Of a DNA stretch of 19,363 nucleotides, positions 5,649-12,675 are shown one piece after another; the first letter of the stretch is position 1; each line of letters opens with the position of its first letter. The notes below the pieces were generated by a model. It had not been told where the DNA came from. It searched no databases and saw nothing but the letters and a program-made list of their open reading frames with translations. A program made the position numbers and the translations under genes. Where the stretch lies: assembly GCA_043736395.1 (NCBI GenBank), contig JAYTCQ010000432.1, positions 1 to 19,363 of the forward strand, written 5' to 3'. This DNA comes from JAFDVL01 sp043736395 (lineage in GTDB: Bacteria; Acidobacteriota; Blastocatellia; RBC074).

Positions 5649-7103
5649 ATGCCGTTGCACCCGAAAATCATCTCACAACTCGTCGAAATTTGCGGCGCGG
5701 ATGCCGTTCTCACGGATTATGCCGACTTGATCGTTTATGAATACGATGCCGTCACGACGCACCGCTCAACGCCACTCGCAGTTGTTCTGCCAACCACGAC
5801 GGAACAGGTTTCCCGCGTCGTTAAACTGCTTTTTGAAAATAGTATTGCTTATGGACCACGCGGGGCGGGGACAGGACTGAGTTCGGGTTCAGTTGCTTCC
5901 GGTTGTGAAGCCGGAGAGACCGCCGTGGTGATCGAAATGGCGCGAATGAATAAAATTCTCGAAATTGATTACGAGAATGAACGCGCCATTATTCAACCTG
6001 GTGTCGTCAATCTTCGCCTCTCGCAAGCGATTGCTCCACGCGGATTTCATTACGCTCCTGATCCATCTTCGCAAGCTTCCTGCACGATTGGCGGGAACGT
6101 CGCGGAAAATTCCGGTGGGCCGCATTGCTTGAAATACGGGATGACGACAAACCATATTCTCGGTGTCGAAGTCGTCTTGCCAGACGGCAAAGTTGTGAAC
6201 TTCGGAGGTGACGGAGCCGATTCGATTGGTTACGATTTAATGGGAATTTTTGTCGGAAGCGAAGGCACGCTGGGCATTACTACCAAGGTGACGGTTCGGC
6301 TTTGCCGCAATCCGCAAACAGTTGTTACGCTGCTGGCGGATTTCATGGATGTCAACGAAGCGAGCAGCGCGGTTTCTGCCATTATTGCGGAAGGAATGCT
6401 GCCCGCTGCACTGGAAATGATAGATCAACCAACGATTAAAGCGGTGGAATCTTCGATCTATAAAGCAGGCTATTCAACAGATGTTGCTGCATGTTTGATT
6501 GTGGAATTAGATGGATTAACGGCAGGACTTGATACACAGACGAAACGCGCTAAAGAAATTTGTATGGAACATGGAGCGCGTGCTGTCCGCGAAGCCCGCG
6601 ACGAATATCAGCGTAAAAAATTATGGGCGGGGCGCAAAGGTGCATTCGGTGCGCTCGGACGTGTCAGCCCTGATTTATTTGTGCAGGATGCGGTTGTGCC
6701 GCGTACAAAGTTGCCGCAAGTTCTGGCTTCGATTTACGAAATTGCGGAGAAATATAAAATTAGTTTGTGCAACGTATTTCACGCCGGAGACGGCAATTTA
6801 CATCCGAGCATAAATTTTGATTCACGCAACGCTGAGCAAGTCGAACGTGTGCATGCCGCTGGCAAAGAAATTATGAAACTTTGTGTAGACGCAGGCGGTA
6901 CGATCACTGGCGAACACGGAGTCGGCATTGATAAAATCGGATATATGTCCATGATCTTCGATCAGGCTTCGCTGGATGCGATGCTGGCCGTCAAAGAAGT
7001 TTTTAATCCAACTGGTTTATGCAATCCCGGTAAAGCCATTCCCGCCGAAAAAATGTGCCGCGAACATCGTCAGGCGAAGCCGCGAGCGGTTGAGTTTGAT
7101 TGA
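5649..7103 (+). CDS. glcD: FAD-linked oxidase, glycolate/D-lactate oxidase subunit GlcD type
   Basis: This 484-residue flavoprotein probably oxidises a 2-hydroxy acid (glycolate or D-lactate) to the 2-oxo acid. The FAD-binding PCMH/FAD_binding_4 domain covers about residues 40-215, with the pyrophosphate-binding PRGAGTGLSSGS (70-81) and PDPSSQASCTIGGNVAENSG (137-156). The FAD-oxidase C-terminal domain covers about 220-465, with FHAGDGNLHP (377-386) carrying the usual active-site His residues, GEHGVGIDK (421-429) and NPTGLCNPGK. Length and motifs are complete. No SD precedes ATG 5649, which starts five bases after the purS stop, so translational coupling is likely. GlcE and GlcF partners are not adjacent, so the electron acceptor and exact substrate cannot be read here. 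Confidence 0.92.
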   Translation: MPLHPKIISQLVEICGADAVLTDYADLIVYEYDAVTTHRSTPLAVVLPTTTEQVSRVVKLLFENSIAYGPRGAGTGLSSGSVASGCEAGETAVVIEMARMNKILEIDYENERAIIQPGVVNLRLSQAIAPRGFHYAPDPSSQASCTIGGNVAENSGGPHCLKYGMTTNHILGVEVVLPDGKVVNFGGDGADSIGYDLMGIFVGSEGTLGITTKVTVRLCRNPQTVVTLLADFMDVNEASSAVSAIIAEGMLPAALEMIDQPTIKAVESSIYKAGYSTDVAACLIVELDGLTAGLDTQTKRAKEICMEHGARAVREARDEYQRKKLWAGRKGAFGALGRVSPDLFVQDAVVPRTKLPQVLASIYEIAEKYKISLCNVFHAGDGNLHPSINFDSRNAEQVERVHAAGKEIMKLCVDAGGTITGEHGVGIDKIGYMSMIFDQASLDAMLAVKEVFNPTGLCNPGKAIPAEKMCREHRQAKPRAVEFD

Positions 7104-7163
7104 GCATTGTTGTAGGTGCTGGGTAAGTCGCGGTAATTTTTTTCTCAACCGAATGGTAAACCG

Positions 7164-10100
7164 ATGAACAAAGAGCGAACCCAAAACGCCAGCCTCTCGC
7201 ACTACCGCATCATCTCCAAAATTGGAGCGGGTGGAATGGGTGAGGTATTCCTTGCACACGACACCAAGCTTGACCGTAAAGTTGCCTTAAAAATACTCCC
7301 AAAAGAATTTGCGGAAGATGCTGACCGCATGAATCGTTTTGTGCGTGAAGCCAAATCTGCTTCGGCGTTGAATCATCCGAATATCATCACGATTTACGAA
7401 ATTGGCGAATCGGACGGGACGCATTTTATAGCGACGGAATTTATTGACGGCAAGACGTTGAGTGACTTTGCCAAAGCGAATCCGTTGAATATTAAGTCAG
7501 CGTTAGAGATTGCGATTCAGGTTGCGTCTGCGCTGGACGAAGCACATGCGGCGGGCATCGTCCACCGCGATATTAAGCCGGATAATGTGATGATTCGGGC
7601 GAATGGATTGGTTAAGATTTTAGATTTCGGCATCGCCAAACTCGTCGAAATGCGGAATGCGGATTTAGGATTGCGGAATAGGGAAGCCGAAACCTTATTG
7701 CAGCCACCTGAGAAAAATCCGCAATCCGCAATCCCAAATCCGCAATCAACCACTCCCGGAATGATTATCGGCACACCGCAGTTTATGTCGCCCGAACAGG
7801 CTCGCGGGAAAGACGTTGACCATCAGACTGATATTTTTAGTTTCGGCGTGGTGTTTTATGAAATGCTGTCGGGAGATTCGCCTTTTTCGGGCGAAACTGT
7901 CAGTGATGTGATTGCTGCCGTTTTAACGAAAGAGCCGAAAATATTAAGCGAAATCCCGCCCGAACTCGAACAACTCCTCAATAAAACCTTAGAAAAAGAC
8001 AAAAAGAATCGTTATCAAACGGCGAAGGATTTGTTGACAGATTTGCAGGAAGCAAAAGAGGAATTGAGCGTTCAAAGCAGATTAGAAAAAACTTCCTCAC
8101 CGAATCTGAGCGAGCCGAAAACGCAAATTCTGCAAGCTGTGACAACTGCTGAAAATGATTCAAACAAATCAATCGCGGTGCTTCCCTTTACAAATATGTA
8201 CGCCGACGAAGACAACGAATATTTCTGCGAAGGCTTGGCGGAAGAATTGCTCAACGCTTTATCAAAGATTGAAGATTTGAAAGTCGCGGCACGGACATCG
8301 GCGTTTTCGTTCAAAGGCAAAAACGCAAATGTCAGCGAAATCGGCGAGAAGTTGAGCGTTAAAAATGTTCTCGAAGGCAGCGTCAGAAAATCGGGCAACA
8401 AACTGAGAATCTCGGTGCAACTTGTTAATGCTTCGGACGGCTATCAATTATGGTCTGAGCGTTACGACCGCGAGATGAAAGACATTTTCGATGTGCAGGA
8501 TGAAATTGCTTTGGCGGTGGTTGAGGTACTCAAGGTGAAATTGTTCGGCGATGAAAAAGCGGCAGTTTTGAAAAGAGGAACAGAGAACAAGGAATCTTTT
8601 CAACTTTATCTCAAAGGTCGGTATCATTTCGCCAAACGAACGAAAGAAGATCATTTCAAAGCTATTGATTATTTTCAACAAGCGGTTGCACTTGACTCGA
8701 ACTTTGCTTTGGCTTACGTGGGAATTGCCGATTCTTACAACTCAATGGTGAAGGGCTCTGACATCTCACAAAAAGAAGCGATTTCACAATCTAAAGCGGC
8801 GGCGGCAAAAGCTCTGGAAATTGATCCGACGCTTGCGGAAGCTCACGCCACGCTCGCGGATTCGCTTGCCATAGATTGGAATTGGAAAGAAGCCGAACTG
8901 GAGTTTAAACGCTCGCTCGAACGGAATCCAAACCTTGCTTACACTTGCTTTGCTTACGGCAGTAGTTTTCTAGTGCCGATGGGACGCACGGATGAAGCTG
9001 TTAACGAACTGAAACGAGCGGTGGAACTTGATCCGGTGTCATTGATTAATAACGTGGTTCTTGTTTCCGGTTACCTTTATGCACGTCAGAATGATAAAGC
9101 CTTGGAGCAAGGGTTCAAGACATACGACCTTGAACCGAATTTTCGTTTCGGACAGCAATGGCTCGAGCAGGCATATATTGCCGACGGAAATTATGCGGAA
9201 GCAATCGCCCTTTCCGAGAAAGTATTAAAAAAACTGCCCTTTGCCCAAGAGAATCTTGCGATGGCAGGACAAGCCTACGCAAAATCCGGTCAGCGGCACG
9301 AAGCAGAGCAGTGTATTGCGAGATTGAAGGAAATGGCGAAAACGCAGACTGTCCGGTTTTACTGGATTGCGGCTATTTATGCGGCACTCGGCGACAAAGA
9401 TAAAGCCTTTGCCGAACTGGAAAAATCCTATCAGGATCGCGACTGGTTTTTGCCCCGTTTAAAAGTTGATCCGATTTTTGACAGTCTGCACGACGACCCA
9501 CGCTACAATGATTTGTTGAATCGTATCGGTTTGCCGACAGCGAAAACAAATCAAACCGACGAATCGCTTGAAGACAAAACCGTCATGCTTTCAACGGGGG
9601 AAGCGGAAAAGTTAGTAGTCCCGCCTTTAGGCGATGAAGTGTTGGAAACAAACAAGATTCCGCTTAAAAGCGGGACTACGAACAGCACCCCAAACTCGAA
9701 ATATTTGCTAATCGGAATATTGACGTTACTTCTCGCAGTTGGCGGATTCTTTGGCTACAAATATCTTTCACCAAACAAGCAGATCGAATCAATCGCTGTA
9801 ATGCCGTTTGTTAATGAGAGCAAAAATGAAGATGTGGAGTATTTGAGTGATGGAATGACGGAGACTTTGATTAGCAGTTTATCGAACATTCCGAATCTGT
9901 CCGTAAAGGCTCGAAGCACGGTTTTTTATTACAAAGGCAAAGAGACTTCGCCGAAGAAAATTGGTGAAGAATTAAAGGTGCAAGCGGTTTTGCTCGGCAG
10001 AGTTTCTGAGCGTGGTGACGATTTGAAATTGAGTCTGGAGTTGGTCAATACCGAAACTCAGGATGTGATCTGGAGCGAACAATACAATCGCAAACAATCC

Positions 10101-11183
10101 GACCTCGTTTCATTACAGAGCGAGATTGCTAAAACTGTTTCGGCTAAACTTCGTTTGAAATTAACGGCGACCGAACAGGAGCGAGTAAGCAAAACCAACA
10201 CGACCAGTTCCGAAGCACAGCAACTTTACCTAAAAGGGCGTTTTCATTGGAACAAACGAAAGACTGACGACTTTCAAAAAGCCAGAGAATATTTTGAGCA
10301 GGCGATTGCCGCTGATCCGAACTATGCACTCGCCCACACGGGACTCGCCGATACATTGGCTCTGATGCCCTATTACGGTGATTTCAGACCAAGTGAATAT
10401 ATGCCGTTGGCAAAGCAGTCGGCACAAAAAGCCCTCGAAATTGACCCGAAGTTGGCGGAAGCACACGCTTCACTTGGTTGGGTTTTAGTCAACTCTGATT
10501 GCGATTTTAAAGGAGCCGAGAGAGAACTCAAGAGGGCAATCGAACTCGACCCGAGGTATTCGTCTGCCTATCAATGGCTGTCATTATTGTATTTGTATTC
10601 TGGAAATAACGATCAAGCACAAATCCTGATCAATAAAGCCGTGGAACTTGACCCGTTGTCAATGGTCATAAATAACAACAAGGGCAGAGTATTTGAATTT
10701 GGACGTAAGCAAGATGAAGCAATTGCTCAGTATAAGAAAACCCTTGAGTTGTTTCCTGACGCTCTAAGTCCTCGTATTAACCTCGCCAATATCTATGAAG
10801 CTAAGGGTATGTATTCGGAAGCAATTGAGCAATACCTAATCCAAGCGAAACTCGCTGGTGTCAGCCCCGAAAATATTAAAAGCTTCCAACTCACTTTTGA
10901 AAAAGACGGATTTAAGGCTTATGTGCAAAAACAAATAGAAATTCAATTGGAAAGCCAGAGATCAATTTTAGAGAAAGATAAAAATGCCTATCTGCCGAGC
11001 TATGCAATTGCCATTAACTATGCCCGACTCCGAGACAAAGAAAAAACGCTTGAAAACCTAAACAAGGCGTATGAGCAACGCGAACCGCAGATTGCCGAAC
11101 TCAAAGTTCGATTACCATTTGATTTTCTGCGAGACGACCCGCGATTTAAGGAATTGGTCAAAAAAGCTGGGATTCCCGAATAA
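7164..11183 (+). CDS. Giant Ser/Thr protein kinase with two FlgO-like/TPR modules
   Basis: This 1339-residue signalling protein starts with a PknB-type kinase domain (about 14-290): glycine loop IGAGGMGEVF, Lys43, HRDIKPDN with catalytic Asp136, DFG at 154-156 and GTPQFMSPEQ (203-212), all intact. Module 1 follows without a membrane span: a FlgO/TolB-N-like domain (334-460; SIAVLPF ... FKGK ... LEGSVRKSGNKLRISVQLV) and a TPR array (476-791). A single transmembrane helix (847-868) leads to module 2: a second FlgO-like domain (875-1000; SIAVMPF ... LLGRVSERGDDLKLSLELV) and TPRs (1012-1339). Both modules end in the same cap (LKVxPxFDxLxDDPR ... GLP/GIP). The family layout I would expect is kinase-TM-FlgO-TPR, so this looks like a fusion of two such proteins in which the second lost its kinase. 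The kinase and module 1 should be cytoplasmic and module 2 periplasmic. Palindromic repeats sit in the activation loop and the 830-region linker. No clear SD precedes ATG 7164. Confidence 0.9.
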   Translation: MNKERTQNASLSHYRIISKIGAGGMGEVFLAHDTKLDRKVALKILPKEFAEDADRMNRFVREAKSASALNHPNIITIYEIGESDGTHFIATEFIDGKTLSDFAKANPLNIKSALEIAIQVASALDEAHAAGIVHRDIKPDNVMIRANGLVKILDFGIAKLVEMRNADLGLRNREAETLLQPPEKNPQSAIPNPQSTTPGMIIGTPQFMSPEQARGKDVDHQTDIFSFGVVFYEMLSGDSPFSGETVSDVIAAVLTKEPKILSEIPPELEQLLNKTLEKDKKNRYQTAKDLLTDLQEAKEELSVQSRLEKTSSPNLSEPKTQILQAVTTAENDSNKSIAVLPFTNMYADEDNEYFCEGLAEELLNALSKIEDLKVAARTSAFSFKGKNANVSEIGEKLSVKNVLEGSVRKSGNKLRISVQLVNASDGYQLWSERYDREMKDIFDVQDEIALAVVEVLKVKLFGDEKAAVLKRGTENKESFQLYLKGRYHFAKRTKEDHFKAIDYFQQAVALDSNFALAYVGIADSYNSMVKGSDISQKEAISQSKAAAAKALEIDPTLAEAHATLADSLAIDWNWKEAELEFKRSLERNPNLAYTCFAYGSSFLVPMGRTDEAVNELKRAVELDPVSLINNVVLVSGYLYARQNDKALEQGFKTYDLEPNFRFGQQWLEQAYIADGNYAEAIALSEKVLKKLPFAQENLAMAGQAYAKSGQRHEAEQCIARLKEMAKTQTVRFYWIAAIYAALGDKDKAFAELEKSYQDRDWFLPRLKVDPIFDSLHDDPRYNDLLNRIGLPTAKTNQTDESLEDKTVMLSTGEAEKLVVPPLGDEVLETNKIPLKSGTTNSTPNSKYLLIGILTLLLAVGGFFGYKYLSPNKQIESIAVMPFVNESKNEDVEYLSDGMTETLISSLSNIPNLSVKARSTVFYYKGKETSPKKIGEELKVQAVLLGRVSERGDDLKLSLELVNTETQDVIWSEQYNRKQSDLVSLQSEIAKTVSAKLRLKLTATEQERVSKTNTTSSEAQQLYLKGRFHWNKRKTDDFQKAREYFEQAIAADPNYALAHTGLADTLALMPYYGDFRPSEYMPLAKQSAQKALEIDPKLAEAHASLGWVLVNSDCDFKGAERELKRAIELDPRYSSAYQWLSLLYLYSGNNDQAQILINKAVELDPLSMVINNNKGRVFEFGRKQDEAIAQYKKTLELFPDALSPRINLANIYEAKGMYSEAIEQYLIQAKLAGVSPENIKSFQLTFEKDGFKAYVQKQIEIQLESQRSILEKDKNAYLPSYAIAINYARLRDKEKTLENLNKAYEQREPQIAELKVRLPFDFLRDDPRFKELVKKAGIPE
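7651..7747. repeat. Palindromic repeat inside the kinase activation loop
   Basis: Positions 7655-7677 and 7725-7747 are reverse complements at about 21 of 23 bases, built from ATTGCGGAT / ATCCGCAAT words, with 47 nt between. It is in frame and encodes about residues 163-195, including the low-complexity NPQSAIPNPQS. The surrounding kinase is intact, so the element sits as a tolerated in-frame insertion. Confidence 0.75.
9615..9679. repeat. Palindromic repeat in the linker before the transmembrane helix
   Basis: GTAGTCCCGCCTTTAGGCG (9615-9633) and CGCTTAAAAGCGGGACTAC (9661-9679) are reverse complements at 17 of 19 bases. The element is in frame and encodes roughly residues 818-839 (VVPPLGDEV ... 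PLKSGTT), between the end of the first TPR array and the membrane helix. Confidence 0.7.
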
Positions 11184-11210
11184 TATGGATGAAAAAGATA
11201 AAATGAATTT

Positions 11211-12269
11211 ATGGAAAGAGAAATCTCAACTAGAAATAAGGACACTTCAATTAAAATGGACGAGGTTTTATTTGATGAAATCCGTAGTTTAATTGAGCAA
11301 ACGCGGTCGAGAGTTGCTCAAACGGTTAATTCGGCACTCGTTTTGATGAATTGGCACATCGGCAAACGCATCAGCGATGAAGTGCTGAAAAATAAACGGG
11401 CTGAATATGGCAATGAAATTGTCTCTACGCTGTCGCAACAATTGACTGTTGAATACGGAAAAGGTTTTAGCCGTCAAAATCTGTTTCATTGTATGCGGTT
11501 TGCTGAAACTTTTTCTGACATTGAAATTGTCTCTACACTGTCGAGACAATTGGGATGGTCGCATTTTAAAGAAATTATTTATCAAAAAGACCAATTAAGC
11601 CGCGATTTCTATGCCGAAATGTGTCGCATCGAGCGTTGGAATGTTCGCACTTTACGCAGCAAAATAAACGGAATGCTTTTTGAGCGGACGGCGATTTCCC
11701 GCAAGCCCGAAGAAACTATCAAAAACGAAATTGCCGAACTTCGTGATGAAGATAAATTAACGCCCGACCTCGTTTTCCGCGACACATATTTTCTCGATTT
11801 TCTCGGTTTGAGCGATACTTTCAGCGAAAAAGATTTGGAAAACGCGATTTTACGCGAACTTGAAAAGTTTTTGCTCGAACTCGGCGTTGGCTTTGCGTTT
11901 GTCGCCCGACAGAAACGAATTACGGTTGACGGCGACGATTTTCACATTGATTTACTGCTCTATCATCGGGAATTGCGAAGATTGGTCGTCATTGAATTAA
12001 AGCTCGGCAAATTTATGCCCGCCGATTTTGGGCAGACCGAATTTTATCTGCGTTGGCTCGACAAATACGAACGCAAACCTTGGGAAGAATCGCCGATTGG
12101 TTTGATTTTATGTTCGGAAAAATCAAATGAACGAGTTGAGCTATTGGCTCTCGACGCTCGCGACATCAAGGTCGCCGACTATTGGACACAGCTTCCAGAC
12201 AAAAAATTGCTCGAACAAAAACTGCACGAAGCCGTAATTATGGCTCGTCAATTGAGCGAGAGAAAATAA
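11211..12269 (+). CDS. PDDEXK nuclease-domain protein, DUF1016/YhcG family
   Basis: This protein of 352 residues has the two-part YhcG layout. The N-terminal DUF1016_N domain (about 18-165) contains LVLMNWHIGKRI, YGKGFSRQNLFHCMRFAETF and LGWSHFKEIIY. The C-terminal PDDEXK nuclease (about 185-345) has the expected catalytic residues: Glu216, Asp247 in DFHIDLLLYH, Glu262-x-Lys264 in IELKLG, and Gln275. The family is often found near restriction-modification and other defence genes, but its biochemical role is not settled. No methylase or other R-M gene lies nearby here. Start 11211 has no SD; ATG 11256 (residue 16) has AAGGA at 11238-11242 and may be the true start, giving 337 residues. It begins 27 bases after the kinase stop on the same strand. 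Two copies of a 31-bp word lie in the N-terminal half. Confidence 0.88.
   Translation: MEREISTRNKDTSIKMDEVLFDEIRSLIEQTRSRVAQTVNSALVLMNWHIGKRISDEVLKNKRAEYGNEIVSTLSQQLTVEYGKGFSRQNLFHCMRFAETFSDIEIVSTLSRQLGWSHFKEIIYQKDQLSRDFYAEMCRIERWNVRTLRSKINGMLFERTAISRKPEETIKNEIAELRDEDKLTPDLVFRDTYFLDFLGLSDTFSEKDLENAILRELEKFLLELGVGFAFVARQKRITVDGDDFHIDLLLYHRELRRLVVIELKLGKFMPADFGQTEFYLRWLDKYERKPWEESPIGLILCSEKSNERVELLALDARDIKVADYWTQLPDKKLLEQKLHEAVIMARQLSERK
11414..11552. repeat. Direct 31-bp repeat with palindrome inside the DUF1016 gene
   Basis: Positions 11414-11444 and 11522-11552 match at 28 of 31 bases, 108 bp apart and in the same reading frame (both encode EIVSTLS-x-QL). The second copy contains perfect 9-bp arms AATTGTCTC (11525-11533) and GAGACAATT (11543-11551) around a 9-nt loop; in the first copy the right arm is degraded. 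Confidence 0.7.
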
Positions 12270-12675
12270 AAGAACATCTTTGAAAAAGGCGAAAGTTCAG
12301 TCGAACGCTTACAGAAATTCTATAATTCGGAAAAGTGTTTCTATCAAAAAAATAACCAACACCCTCAACTTTCTTTTTTCGTCACCACGCACTGACAATT
12401 CTTGCTACCGACATTACAGAGTTCTGACAAGCCTGTGATAAGGATGTTTCGAGAAAGTCTTGATAACTCTTTTCCAGCCTCACTACTTTTACTTATTCCT
12501 TTAAGAATCAACTAAATAACTGAATAAATAACGGCGGATAGATGTGTCGAAGCGTTATGGAACGCCAGTTGCCATTACAGTTGCGGATCAGGTGATAGGG
12601 AAATGAACACAGATTCTGCCCACTCTGGCAATGGTTCATCGTGACCAATAACTACTACTATTTAGAAAAAGCAAT
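12270..12675 (+). promoter_or_regulatory. Gene-free interval with a candidate structured 5' leader
   Basis: No convincing ORF lies here. The first 250 bases are AT-rich; a TATAAT at 12321-12326 has no good -35. The last 150 bases can fold locally: ATAACG (12528-12533) with CGTTAT (12553-12558), GGCG (12533-12536) with CGCC (12563-12566) as an overlapping option, ATGAAC (12603-12608) with GTTCAT (12634-12639) enclosing TGCC/GGCA, and GGTTCATCGTGACC (12633-12646). This could be a structured leader of the large exported protein. It matches no riboswitch consensus I can recall. Confidence 0.3.

Noticed and set aside
7164..11183. Frameshift or mis-assembly explaining the double kinase architecture
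   Set aside because: The frame is open throughout with consistent codon use, and the linker is in frame, so a genuine fusion is simpler.
12321..12326. TATAAT as a promoter for the exported protein
   Set aside because: No acceptable -35 lies 16-18 bp upstream; the interval is AT-rich enough for chance matches.
12528..12646. Known riboswitch class (for example c-di-GMP or cobalamin)
   Set aside because: The characteristic conserved words of the classes I know are missing; kept only as a generic structured-leader candidate.
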